Origin: Aequorivita sp.
Lineage (GTDB): Bacteria > Bacteroidota > Bacteroidia > Flavobacteriales > Flavobacteriaceae
Assembly: GCA_026646335.1 (NCBI GenBank)
Contig: JAPKFY010000006.1
Span: 1-53,079, forward strand
Direction: 5' to 3'
Length of the DNA stretch: 53,079 nt
Notes under the pieces: model-generated
Seen by the model: only the letters and a program-made list of their open reading frames with translations
What the model was told of the DNA's origin: nothing
The model's database searches: none
Position numbers and translations under genes: made by a program
Shown: positions 1 to 12,339 of the stretch, one piece after another
Layout: each line of letters starts with the position of its first letter
How positions within the stretch are numbered: the stretch's first letter is position 1

Positions 1-1
1 A

Positions 2-970
2 AAAAAAATACTATTGCCAGCATTTCTGTTTTTGGTTTTTATTTCAAATGCGCAGAGCGTTTACAATTTCCAAACAGAAAATAATACTTATGTTAACTTG
101 ACAGGAAGTACTTCCTTGAACAATGGTGCCGTATGGGACGATCCAGGTTATACCATTCCGCTTGGTTTCAGCTTTGACTTTGGCACCTATACTTTCAGTA
201 CCATTTATATTTTGGAATGGAGTGTGGGCGGGGTTCTTTCATCTAATCCTGTAGATGGAGGCATCGTGCCTCTTTTTGTACCCATAGGGCAAGACTTGAT
301 TGATTTAGGATATTCAAGTGGGATATCGCAATCCAATATTTCCTATAAAACAGAAGGGACTGCGGGAAGTAGAATTCTAAAAATTGAATGGAACAATGTT
401 GGGTTTTTTGATGATTCCACCGAAAGTGATTTTATGAACTTCCAACTTTGGTTGTACGAGGGCACTAATACCGTAGAGTTCCGTTACGGGCCAAGTGTCA
501 TAAACAACCCATCCGAATCTTTTGAAGGTGAAACTGGGCCTCAGGTTAGTTTGATTACTTCGTTTAATATAGACACGCAACAACTTGCAGATAGGGGCTA
601 TTTTGTATCTGGTAATCCTGCGAACCCTACGATAATTACTTTGAATCCAGGAGATCCTATTGTGCTATCGTATCTTCAAGGTATGATTCCAAACGGAACA
701 GTATATCGCTTTTTGCGACAACCATTGTCAGTTCCCAATTTTGATGATATTCATTTTTTGGTATATCCAAATCCAGCGACCCATACTTTAAATTTTAAAT
801 CAAACGAAGGACAAAATCAGGTTTCAATATTCAATAGCCTTGGGCAATTGATTAAGCAAGTAACTACTATTACGGGTTCTATGGATGTTTCAGACTTGCA
901 AAACGGAATTTATTTTCTGCAACTTGAAACTTCAAAGGGAAAAGCTATTGAGAAATTTATAAAACAATAA
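2..970 (+). CDS. Secreted protein with C-terminal type IX secretion (Por) sorting domain; start codon just outside the window
   Basis: Frame opens to the window edge (KKILLPAFLFLVFISNAQS signal peptide); C-terminus VYPNPATHTLNFKSN...QVSIFNSLGQLIKQ...DLQNGIYFLQLETSKGKAIEKFIKQ is a typical type A T9SS sorting domain. Confidence 0.85.
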   Translation, partial: KKILLPAFLFLVFISNAQSVYNFQTENNTYVNLTGSTSLNNGAVWDDPGYTIPLGFSFDFGTYTFSTIYILEWSVGGVLSSNPVDGGIVPLFVPIGQDLIDLGYSSGISQSNISYKTEGTAGSRILKIEWNNVGFFDDSTESDFMNFQLWLYEGTNTVEFRYGPSVINNPSESFEGETGPQVSLITSFNIDTQQLADRGYFVSGNPANPTIITLNPGDPIVLSYLQGMIPNGTVYRFLRQPLSVPNFDDIHFLVYPNPATHTLNFKSNEGQNQVSIFNSLGQLIKQVTTITGSMDVSDLQNGIYFLQLETSKGKAIEKFIKQ

Positions 971-1131
971 CCACTAAGGTATTGATTGGAAATTTTAAAA
1001 TCAGAAAACAACCGCACAAAGGGATAAGCATTTTCGTTTATCCCTTTTTTTTATACTATTTTTGCAAAGATTTTGAAAAAAATGAATAATTGTCACCCTG
1101 AGCTTGTCGAAGGGTTGAAACCCTTCAAAGA

Positions 1132-2253
1132 ATGAAATATCAAACACGAAAAAAAGCACTTATTTTACTGGCAGACGGAACTATTTTCTACGGAAAAGCG
1201 GTTGGGAACAAAGAGGGTTCGGCCTTCGGCGAAGTTTGTTTCAACACCGGAATGACGGGCTACCAAGAAATCTTCACAGATCCATCTTACTTCGGTCAAA
1301 TTATGGTTGCCACCAACGCCCACATAGGGAATTACGGTGTTAACAAGGATGAAGTAGAGTCTGAAGGAATAAAAATAGCTGGTTTGGTGGTGCGTAATTT
1401 CAGCTACCACTACTCACGTCCGGCAGCAGATGATTCCTTGGAAGAATTTTTAAACAGAAACAACTTATTGGCCATAAGCGATGTTGATACACGTGCCTTG
1501 GTGTGCTACATCCGAGATAATGGTGCGATGAATGCAGTTATTTCAACCGAAGTGGATAAAATTGAAGACTTGAAAAAACAATTGGCCGCAGTGCCAGATA
1601 TGAACGGTTTGGAACTCGCTTCAAAAGTTTCCACTAAAGAACCTTATTTTTTTGGAAACGAAAACGCCAAATACAAGATCTCTGCATTGGATTTGGGAAT
1701 AAAGAAAAACATTCTCCGAAATCTGGACAAAAGGGATTGTTACATAAAAGTATTTCCCTACAACGCTTCTTTTGCAGAAATGGAAGCTTTCAATCCCGAT
1801 GGTTATTTCATTTCCAATGGTCCCGGCGACCCAGAACCTTTAAGCAGCGCAATAAAAGTTGTAAAAACAATTTTAGAGAAGGAATTGCCAATGTTCGGCA
1901 TCTGTTTGGGGCATCAAGTTTTGGCATTGGCCAACGGCATTTCAACTTATAAAATGCACAACGGTCATCGCGGCATAAACCATCCGGTGATGAATCTTGT
2001 TACTGGTAAAGGCGAAATAACTTCACAAAATCACGGTTTCGCCATAAATAAGGAAGAGGCAGAAGCCAACCCAAATATAGAAATAACACACGAGCATCTC
2101 AACGATCATACTGCTGCGGGAATTAGGCTGAAAAACAAACCTGCGTTTTCGGTGCAATACCATCCAGAGGCAAGCCCGGGGCCGCATGATGCCTCATATC
2201 TTTTTGATCAGTTTATTGAAAGTATTGAAAAACATAAATTACAAACCGCTTAA
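1132..2253 (+). CDS. carA: Carbamoyl-phosphate synthase small subunit
   Basis: Glutamine amidotransferase class I motif FGICLGHQVLALA, QYHPEASPGPHD; N-terminal FGEVCFNTGMTGYQEIFTDPSY. Confidence 0.96.
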   Translation: MKYQTRKKALILLADGTIFYGKAVGNKEGSAFGEVCFNTGMTGYQEIFTDPSYFGQIMVATNAHIGNYGVNKDEVESEGIKIAGLVVRNFSYHYSRPAADDSLEEFLNRNNLLAISDVDTRALVCYIRDNGAMNAVISTEVDKIEDLKKQLAAVPDMNGLELASKVSTKEPYFFGNENAKYKISALDLGIKKNILRNLDKRDCYIKVFPYNASFAEMEAFNPDGYFISNGPGDPEPLSSAIKVVKTILEKELPMFGICLGHQVLALANGISTYKMHNGHRGINHPVMNLVTGKGEITSQNHGFAINKEEAEANPNIEITHEHLNDHTAAGIRLKNKPAFSVQYHPEASPGPHDASYLFDQFIESIEKHKLQTA

Positions 2254-2262
2254 AATTTTATA

Positions 2263-2297
2263 GACCCCAAAGGTTTCAAAAACCTTTGGGGTCTTTT
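2263..2297 (+). terminator. Rho-independent terminator after carA
   Basis: GACCCCAAAGGTTT/AAACCTTTGGGGTC stem followed by TTTT. Confidence 0.75.
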
Positions 2298-2325
2298 CAA
2301 ATAACTATTAACCTCTAACTATTAA

Positions 2326-3621
<1,296 letters not shown>

Positions 3622-3640
3622 TTTGAAAATAATGATTTGA

Positions 3641-3670
3641 AAAACCCTGCCATAAGCAGGGTTTCCTTTT
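3641..3670 (+). terminator. Rho-independent terminator after eno
   Basis: AAACCCTGC-cataa-GCAGGGTTT stem followed by CCTTTT. Confidence 0.7.
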
Positions 3671-3802
3671 GATTTAAAAATCCACAGTATGATTGATGTA
3701 TTAAGGATTTTTTAACCTAAGATAACTGAGGAATGATAAAAAAATTACTAGAATTTTTGTATTTTTACGTTTCTGAATAAATTAAAAAACACACAATACT
3801 TT

Positions 3803-5089
<1,287 letters not shown>

Positions 5090-5109
5090 TATTAAATTTT
5101 AATATTTTT

Positions 5110-5140
5110 AAAAGCACTTCGGTATCGAGGTGCTTTTTTT
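5110..5140 (+). terminator. Rho-independent terminator after gltA
   Basis: AAAGCACTTC-ggtatc-GAGGTGCTTTTTTT. Confidence 0.8.
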
Positions 5141-5151
5141 ATATTTGCTTT

Positions 5152-6066
5152 ATGATCAATTTAAACATCAACGACGAAATTTCACGATTGCGTGCTGTAG
5201 TTCTCGGTCGTGCGGACAGCAATGGCCCTGTGCCAAAACTGGAGGATGCTTACGACCCTAAATCAGCCGAACATATTAAAGCGGGAACCTATCCAAAAGA
5301 TGAAGATATGGTAGCCGAAATGGAGGCGGTGGCTGAAGTATTTAAAAAATATGATGTAAAGGTGTATCGCCCTCAATCCATAAAGGATTACAACCAGATT
5401 TTCTCTCGCGATATCGCTTTTGTTATTGAAGATAAATTCATAATCGCCAATATTCTCGATGACCGCTCCATGGAAATCGAGGCCATTGAGCACGTTATTA
5501 ACCAGATTGATCCTTCAAAAATTATAGAATTTCCAGAAAACGCACATATTGAAGGTGGTGATGTAATGCCTTGGGGCGATTATATTTTTGTGGGAACCTA
5601 CTACGGCGAAGATTACCCCAGTTTCATCACGGCACGTACAAACATGAACGCGGTAAGGCATCTTCAAAAGCTGTTTCCGCATAAAAAAGTAAAATCTTTC
5701 AGCCTCAGAAAAAGCAATACCGTTGCTGATGAAAACGCCCTGCATTTAGATTGTTGTTTTCAGCCACTTGGCAAAGGAAAGGCAATCATCCATAAAGAAG
5801 GGTTTTTGGTTGAGGAAGAATATGAATGGCTCATTAATTTCTTCGGAAAAGAGAACTGTTTTCATATCACCAAACAGGAAATGTACGATATGAACAGCAA
5901 CATCTTCTCCATTTCACCAGAGGTTGTTATTTCAGAAAAAAATTTTACAAGATTGAATACCTGGCTTCGCGAACAAGGTTTTACTGTTGAAGAAGTGCCG
6001 TATTCAGAAATTGCCAAACAGGAAGGATTGCTCCGTTGCACTACTATGCCTTTAGTGCGGGATTAG
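5152..6066 (+). CDS. Dimethylarginine dimethylaminohydrolase / amidinotransferase-family (guanidino-modifying) enzyme
   Basis: ENAHIEGGDVMPWGDYIFVGT, ALHLDCCFQPLGKGKAIIH, C-terminal GLLRCTTMPLVRD active-site Cys context. Confidence 0.8.
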   Translation: MINLNINDEISRLRAVVLGRADSNGPVPKLEDAYDPKSAEHIKAGTYPKDEDMVAEMEAVAEVFKKYDVKVYRPQSIKDYNQIFSRDIAFVIEDKFIIANILDDRSMEIEAIEHVINQIDPSKIIEFPENAHIEGGDVMPWGDYIFVGTYYGEDYPSFITARTNMNAVRHLQKLFPHKKVKSFSLRKSNTVADENALHLDCCFQPLGKGKAIIHKEGFLVEEEYEWLINFFGKENCFHITKQEMYDMNSNIFSISPEVVISEKNFTRLNTWLREQGFTVEEVPYSEIAKQEGLLRCTTMPLVRD

Positions 6067-6221
6067 GTTACTTTATTTTTTGATTTACCAAACTGCTTTT
6101 CTAATTAATAAAAGTGTGCTATTTGTAAGGCATTGTAACTATTTGTAATTCGCATTAAATAACACTTCAAAGGCTTATTTAACAAAAAAACCGTCTGCTC
6201 TTTCACAAAAAATTAGTAAAC

Positions 6222-8426
6222 TTGGCGTATCAAAATTTTAACACTTTGAAAAGATTAAACTCCCTAGCTTTTTTACTGCTGTTTTTGACAGCCTTTTCCA
6301 CCCTTACTGCCCAACAAAAAAACATAACCAATGAAGAAATTTGGAGTGGCACATTCCGTACCCAAGGTCTGGACGTTCTGCGTTCATTAAACAACGGAAA
6401 GGAATATGCAGTGCTCAATTATGACAGAGAGAACAAGGCTTCGACGGTTGATGTTTATGATTACAAAAGTGGTGACAAAGTACGAACACTTTTAAACAGC
6501 AAAGATTTAAAAGGGATTGATTACGTTATTTCTTATGAATTCAACAAAGACGAATCAAAAATTCTTTTTACAACAGAACTGCAACAGATTTACCGTCGTT
6601 CTTCTTTGGGCTCTTATTACGTTTACGATATAAAAACGAAAGATTTCAGCCTTGTTTCAACCAATAAAATCCAGGAACCCACTTTCAGCAATGACGGCAG
6701 TAAAATAGCCTACGGTTTTGAAAACAATCTATACATTAAAGATCTGAGTTCTGGTGAAACCAGACAAGTAACCTCTGATGGTAAAAAGAACAGCATCATT
6801 AACGGCATTACAGATTGGGTTTATGAAGAAGAATTCGCCTTTGTTCGCGCTTTTGAATGGAGCGTTGCTGGTGACAAACTTGCTTATATAAAGTTTGACG
6901 AAACCGATGTTCCCGAATACACGATGGATGTTTATGGCAACAATTTATATCCTTCTGCCGAAACCTTTAAATATCCAAAGGCTGGTGAAAATAATTCCAA
7001 AGTTTCCTTACAGCTTTATGACCTTGGCAGTGAAAAAACCTCCACTGTAGACCTTTCAAAATACAACAGTTATTACATTCCACGGTTGCTTTGGACCAAT
7101 GACAACAATTTTTTGAGCGTTCAGCTTACCAATCGCCATCAAGACGTGCTCGATTTGGTTTTTGTGGATGCTTCCAACAATACCGCAAAATTGATTTTAG
7201 AGGAAAAGGATGCTGCCTATGTTGATGTTACGGACAATCTGACTTTTTTGAATAACAACAGCTTTTTCTGGACCAGCGAGAAAGATGGTTGGAACCACAT
7301 TTATCACTATGACAAAAACGGGAAACTGCTGAACCAAGTTACCAAAGGCCCTTGGGAAGTGACCGAATATTATGGTTTTGACGAAAATACTGGACGTGTC
7401 TATTATCAAAGTACCCAAAACGGCAATATTAACCGCGATGTGTATTCCATATTGCCTTCGGGAAAAAACAAAGTGAGATTGTCCCAAAAAACGGGAACCA
7501 ATGATGCCGATTTCAGCGCGGATTATAGTTATTATATTGGGTCTTTTTCAGATGCTACAACGCCTTATATTTTCACACTTAATGAAGCCAAAACTGGAAA
7601 GCGGCTTCGCGAAATAAAAGATAACAACGATTTAAAAAGTCGTCTGTCTTCCTATAAAATTTCACCCAAGGAGTTTTCAACCATAAACATCAACGGCGAA
7701 AACTTGAATATGTATATGATAAAGCCCTTGGATTTTGACGAAACAAAGCAATATCCGCTGTTTCTTTTCCAATATTCAGGACCAGGTTCGCAACAGGTTG
7801 CTAATAGTTGGATAAGCACTAATGATTACTGGCACCAAATGCTGGCAAATGAGCAGGACATCATTATAGCATGCGTTGACGGTCGTGGAACAGGCTTTAA
7901 AGGCCGCGATTTCAAAAAAATGACCCAAAAGGAATTGGGCAAATACGAAGTACAGGACCAGATTGCCGTTGCAAAAAAATTAAGTGACCTTCCATACATT
8001 GACGCTTCCCGAACTGGAATTTGGGGTTGGAGCTATGGTGGGTTTATGTCGTCTAACGCTTTGTTTCAAGCACCCGATACTTTTGAAATGGCGATTGCTG
8101 TTGCTCCCGTTACCAGCTGGAGATTTTACGACAGTATTTATACAGAGCGCTATATGCAGACGCCTCAGGAAAACCCTTCAGGTTATGACGAAAATTCCCC
8201 GCTTACCTACGCCAATAAATTGAAAGGAAAATTCCTTTTGGTACACGGTAGTGCCGATGATAACGTACACGTTCAAAACACTATGCGTTTGGTTGAGGCT
8301 TTGGTACAGGCCAATAAACCATTTGACTGGAGAATCTATCCAGACAAGAACCACGGTATTTATGGAGGTAATACCCGATTGCATTTATATACTTTAATGA
8401 CGGATTATATCAAGAAAAATTTATAA
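6222..8426 (+). CDS. Prolyl oligopeptidase family S9B, dipeptidyl peptidase IV-like
   Basis: DPPIV N-terminal propeller (SDGKKNSIINGITDWVYEEEFAFVRAFEWS), catalytic GIWGWSYGGFMSS, HGSADDNVHVQN, DKNHGIYGG; signal peptide; true start may be a few codons downstream. Confidence 0.92.
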   Translation: MAYQNFNTLKRLNSLAFLLLFLTAFSTLTAQQKNITNEEIWSGTFRTQGLDVLRSLNNGKEYAVLNYDRENKASTVDVYDYKSGDKVRTLLNSKDLKGIDYVISYEFNKDESKILFTTELQQIYRRSSLGSYYVYDIKTKDFSLVSTNKIQEPTFSNDGSKIAYGFENNLYIKDLSSGETRQVTSDGKKNSIINGITDWVYEEEFAFVRAFEWSVAGDKLAYIKFDETDVPEYTMDVYGNNLYPSAETFKYPKAGENNSKVSLQLYDLGSEKTSTVDLSKYNSYYIPRLLWTNDNNFLSVQLTNRHQDVLDLVFVDASNNTAKLILEEKDAAYVDVTDNLTFLNNNSFFWTSEKDGWNHIYHYDKNGKLLNQVTKGPWEVTEYYGFDENTGRVYYQSTQNGNINRDVYSILPSGKNKVRLSQKTGTNDADFSADYSYYIGSFSDATTPYIFTLNEAKTGKRLREIKDNNDLKSRLSSYKISPKEFSTININGENLNMYMIKPLDFDETKQYPLFLFQYSGPGSQQVANSWISTNDYWHQMLANEQDIIIACVDGRGTGFKGRDFKKMTQKELGKYEVQDQIAVAKKLSDLPYIDASRTGIWGWSYGGFMSSNALFQAPDTFEMAIAVAPVTSWRFYDSIYTERYMQTPQENPSGYDENSPLTYANKLKGKFLLVHGSADDNVHVQNTMRLVEALVQANKPFDWRIYPDKNHGIYGGNTRLHLYTLMTDYIKKNL

Positions 8427-8454
8427 AAATCAACCCTAACTAATATTAAATCTT

Positions 8455-9858
8455 ATGTCAGACGCACTTCAATATCAAAAGCAAAAGGAATTATTTGGGC
8501 ACCCAGTGGGGCTTTTCATACTGTTTTTTACCGAAATGTGGGAACGTTTTTCCTATTACGGAATGCGAGCCATTTTGGTGCTTTACTTGGTGGCAGAAGC
8601 AACTAGCGGTAACCCAGGTTTAGGATGGACCAACGGTGATGCGCTTTCGCTTTACGGAACTTATACTATGTTGGTTTATGTGGCTTCCATTCCAGGAGGT
8701 TGGATTGCCGATAAATTCTTAGGTCAAAAGCAATCTGTACTTGTCGGAGGTATTTTACTTGTTTTGGGTCATGGAATTCTTTCTGTGGAACAAATGTGGG
8801 CATTCTATACAGGTCTTGGACTTATCATAGCAGGAGTTGGGATGCTAAAACCGAATATCTCTACAATGGTAGGCGGGCTATATAAGGCTGGCGATATTAG
8901 AAGAGACAAAGGTTTTACTATATTTTATATAGGAATAAATGTAGGTGCTTTCCTTTCAAGTATAATTGTTGGCTACGTAGGTGAAGTTTATGGATGGCAT
9001 TACGGTTTCGGTCTTGCTGCTATTGGGATGGCTTTAGGGCTTATTCAGTATTTAGTAGGTCAGAAACACTTAAAATTCGTTGGAAACAACACGAACAAAT
9101 CTATTGATCCCGAAGAACAAGCGGCTATGAAAAGACCGCTATCAAAAATTGAAAAAGATAGAATGATTGTATTGTTCATCTCTTTCATTTTGGTAATTGT
9201 ATTCTGGGGTGCCTTTGAACAAGCTGGAGGTTTAATGAATATTTATGCTTCCGAGAAAACCAATAGAATGTTGATGGGTTGGGAAGTGCCGGCATCATGG
9301 TTTCAATCACTGAACGCCATGTTTATAATTATTTTGGGAACTGCCGTTGCAGCATATTGGGCAAAACGAAAGCTTAAGGGAAAAATTTCGACCTCTCTTT
9401 TTAAAATGTGTCTCGGCTTGATAATAATGGGTATGGGCTTCTTCTTTATGACCGCTGCCGCTGCACAATTCAATATTGAAGGTTCATCTGCAATGTACTG
9501 GTTGGTATTGGCATATCTGTTCCACACCGTTGGAGAATTATGTCTGTCACCAGTGGCGCTTTCCTACATTACAAAATTAGCTCCTCTGAAATATGCTTCG
9601 CTTATGATGGGTGTATACTTTGCAATGACCGGTTTCGGTAATAAAGTTGCCGGCCTTTTGGGTGAATCTGCCTCAGATTTGGGCGAATACACTGTGTTTA
9701 CCGGAATTGCGGTTTTCTGTGTTGCGTTTGGATTATTAGTGTTATTGATAAGAAAGAAACTAGAAAAACTTACACATGGTGCTGAGGATAACGAACGTGA
9801 ATTTCTCGATAATGAACCTTTTGAACTGGCCGATCCAGACTTTAATAAAAGAAATTAA
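8455..9858 (+). CDS. Proton-dependent oligopeptide transporter (POT/PTR2 family MFS)
   Basis: ExxERFxYYG motif FFTEMWERFSYYG; GMLKPNISTMVG; multi-TM. Confidence 0.93.
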   Translation: MSDALQYQKQKELFGHPVGLFILFFTEMWERFSYYGMRAILVLYLVAEATSGNPGLGWTNGDALSLYGTYTMLVYVASIPGGWIADKFLGQKQSVLVGGILLVLGHGILSVEQMWAFYTGLGLIIAGVGMLKPNISTMVGGLYKAGDIRRDKGFTIFYIGINVGAFLSSIIVGYVGEVYGWHYGFGLAAIGMALGLIQYLVGQKHLKFVGNNTNKSIDPEEQAAMKRPLSKIEKDRMIVLFISFILVIVFWGAFEQAGGLMNIYASEKTNRMLMGWEVPASWFQSLNAMFIIILGTAVAAYWAKRKLKGKISTSLFKMCLGLIIMGMGFFFMTAAAAQFNIEGSSAMYWLVLAYLFHTVGELCLSPVALSYITKLAPLKYASLMMGVYFAMTGFGNKVAGLLGESASDLGEYTVFTGIAVFCVAFGLLVLLIRKKLEKLTHGAEDNEREFLDNEPFELADPDFNKRN

Positions 9859-9893
9859 TATCGTTTAACCAATCTAATCAACACCCATAAGAT

Positions 9894-11684
9894 ATGAATA
9901 CGGATATTGAAAATCTATTTAAGGATAAAGTTTTAGGGCATCCCGCGGGACTTTTTATACTCTTCTTTACCGAAATGTGGGAGCGTTTTTCATTCTACGG
10001 AATGAGAATCCTCTTAGTGCTTTTTTTAACCGCACCACTCCTTAGCGACAACCCCGGTTGGGATTGGCCTAGAGAGCATGCCCTGGCGCTTATTGGTACG
10101 TATGCTTCACTTTTATACTTAACCCCAATTATTGGTGGTTGGATAGCCGATAAAATAACTGGCTATAGAATGGCGGTGGTCATTGGTTGTATAATTATGA
10201 CTTTGGGCCATGCATCTATGGCATTAGAAACAACATCTTCATTTTATTTAGGCCTTGCACTTCTGGTTATCGGTACAGGTTTTTTTAAGCCGAATATTAC
10301 CTCTATCATCTCAGAAATGTACAAAGGCAAGGAGTCCAAAAAAGACGGTGCCTATACTATTTTCTATATGGGCGTAAATGCAGGGGCATTCTTCGGAATG
10401 ATGCTTTGTGGGTATTTGGCCGAAAATTATGGTTGGGCTTGGGGCTTCGGTCTTGCCGGTATTTTTATGTTCTTCGGAATGCTTCAATTTTTATTGGCAC
10501 ACAAAATTTTTGGAGACATAGGAGCAAAACCTTCCAAGGTTCACGAAGTGGAAATACCTCAAAACATAAATGAAAAAGCACCCGAACTACGGGAAGATGG
10601 TGTAGAAGTGGCACCTATCAAATTGAACCCATTTACAATGTTCGACTATGTTTTAATAGTGCTATCATCCGTGGGTGGATTGCTTTACCTGTTTAATGAT
10701 CCATTGGAGACTATTTATTCAAAATCCTTGGTGCCCTTTGAACTTTGGGGCATGAATGGAACTAATGTAGTTGTTCTAGCTGCATTAGCGATGTTCTTGA
10801 TATTGTTGGTGACCCGAATTGCGCGTTACTTACCAATTGTGAGGGATAGATTGATCGCAGTTTCCATCTTTGGACTTTTTACGGTTTTCTTTTTTGCATT
10901 CTTTGAGCAATCTTTAGGCTCTATGACGCTTTTTGCGCAGGATTATACCAATAGAAATCTTACTGGAGACTCTGCCATTATTTTCAAAATAATAGATGCG
11001 CTTTTAACCACAGTTCCTTTAATAATAATTTCTTGGGTTATTTATTTATTGGTTAAGAAGACCCATAGTAGAATAGCTTTATCTAATGTAGCTCTCGTAA
11101 TTGCCTTTATCGGTATTTGGGGATTGGTTATTTTTAGATTGATAGATAAATTCACCCAAACAGAATTAGAGGTAGATGCCACGTGGTTCGGTATTCTAAA
11201 CTCATTCTTCATTATTACTTTAGCGCCCATATTTTCAAAATGGTGGGAAAGTAAATACAACCCAAGCGCGGCTGTAAAATATGGAATTGGCTTGATTATG
11301 TTGGGCTTGGGCTTCGCCATTCTTTCTTATGGAGCCTCAGATATTCCTCCCGGAGCAATGACGGCGAAAGTGAGTATGGTTTTCCTTATTTTGGCGTACT
11401 TAATGCACACAATGGGCGAGCTTTGTCTTTCTCCCTTAGGATTGTCTTATTTAAGTAAATTAGTGCCAGCGCGAATGATTGGCTTTATGTTTGGGGTTTG
11501 GTACCTTGCAATTGCCGTTGGCCAAAAAGCTGCGAACACAATGGGCGGGATGATTGATAAAATTTCGTCAGAATATTCCATGGGGACCTTCTTTTTGATA
11601 TTTACGTTAATTCCTATTGCGGTTGGAGTTATTTCGATGTTGCTAAACCCGGTACTTAAAAAATTAATGCACGGTATTCGTTAG
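9894..11684 (+). CDS. POT/PTR2 family peptide transporter, longer paralog with additional hydrophobic segments
   Basis: FFTEMWERFSFYGMR, GFFKPNITSIISEMYKG; 596 aa vs 467 aa in the upstream paralog. Confidence 0.92.
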   Translation: MNTDIENLFKDKVLGHPAGLFILFFTEMWERFSFYGMRILLVLFLTAPLLSDNPGWDWPREHALALIGTYASLLYLTPIIGGWIADKITGYRMAVVIGCIIMTLGHASMALETTSSFYLGLALLVIGTGFFKPNITSIISEMYKGKESKKDGAYTIFYMGVNAGAFFGMMLCGYLAENYGWAWGFGLAGIFMFFGMLQFLLAHKIFGDIGAKPSKVHEVEIPQNINEKAPELREDGVEVAPIKLNPFTMFDYVLIVLSSVGGLLYLFNDPLETIYSKSLVPFELWGMNGTNVVVLAALAMFLILLVTRIARYLPIVRDRLIAVSIFGLFTVFFFAFFEQSLGSMTLFAQDYTNRNLTGDSAIIFKIIDALLTTVPLIIISWVIYLLVKKTHSRIALSNVALVIAFIGIWGLVIFRLIDKFTQTELEVDATWFGILNSFFIITLAPIFSKWWESKYNPSAAVKYGIGLIMLGLGFAILSYGASDIPPGAMTAKVSMVFLILAYLMHTMGELCLSPLGLSYLSKLVPARMIGFMFGVWYLAIAVGQKAANTMGGMIDKISSEYSMGTFFLIFTLIPIAVGVISMLLNPVLKKLMHGIR

Positions 11685-11704
11685 AACACAATACATTATA
11701 TAAA

Positions 11705-11740
11705 ATTAGCGTTCCTTTTTTATGGAACGCTAATTGTTTT
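11705..11740 (+). terminator. Rho-independent terminator after second POT gene
   Basis: TTAGCGTTCC-N8-GGAACGCTAA then TTGTTTTATT. Confidence 0.65.
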
Positions 11741-11769
11741 ATTATTTTGAAATTTTTAAAAAGATTTAG

Positions 11770-12303
11770 ATGAAAAATATATTACTGCTTGTTTTTTTAT
11801 TTACCATAGGCTCTGTTAATTCACAGGAAATTAAGTGGATGACGATGAACGAGGCCATTGCGGCACAAAAAAAGGAACCTAAAAAGATCTTTATGGATGT
11901 CTATACCACTTGGTGTGGGCCTTGCAAGATGCTCGATAAAAATACTTTCAGCGATAAAGAAGTTATTGAATACGTAAACAAAAACTATTATGCAGTTAAG
12001 TTCAATGCTGAAGGAACAGAAGTGGTAGACTATCAAGATTTTGTCTATACCAATCCTAATTATGATCCGGCAAGAAAAGGTAGAAATTCGCAACATTTGT
12101 TTGCGCACGCCTTAAAAGTAAATGCATACCCAACTGTTGTTTTTTTTGAGGAAAACGGAGACCTTATTCAGGCTGTACCTGGTTATAGAACTCCACAACA
12201 GCTTGAAATTTTCCTAAAAATGATCCAAACTGATGATTATTTGAAAATTACCACAACAGAGGCATGGGAGGAATATCAAAAGAACTTTAAATACACATTT
12301 TAG
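11770..12303 (+). CDS. Secreted thioredoxin-family protein
   Basis: Signal peptide; TTWCGPCKMLDKNTF CGPC motif; NAYPTVVFFEENG cis-Pro loop. Confidence 0.88.
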   Translation: MKNILLLVFLFTIGSVNSQEIKWMTMNEAIAAQKKEPKKIFMDVYTTWCGPCKMLDKNTFSDKEVIEYVNKNYYAVKFNAEGTEVVDYQDFVYTNPNYDPARKGRNSQHLFAHALKVNAYPTVVFFEENGDLIQAVPGYRTPQQLEIFLKMIQTDDYLKITTTEAWEEYQKNFKYTF

Positions 12304-12339
12304 AATAGCATTTTCGGTTTCATATTCGGGCTATTCTAG
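12301..12339. terminator. Bidirectional hairpin between convergent thioredoxin and comEC genes
   Basis: TAGAATAGC ... GCTATTCTA inverted repeat overlapping both stop codons. Confidence 0.5.
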
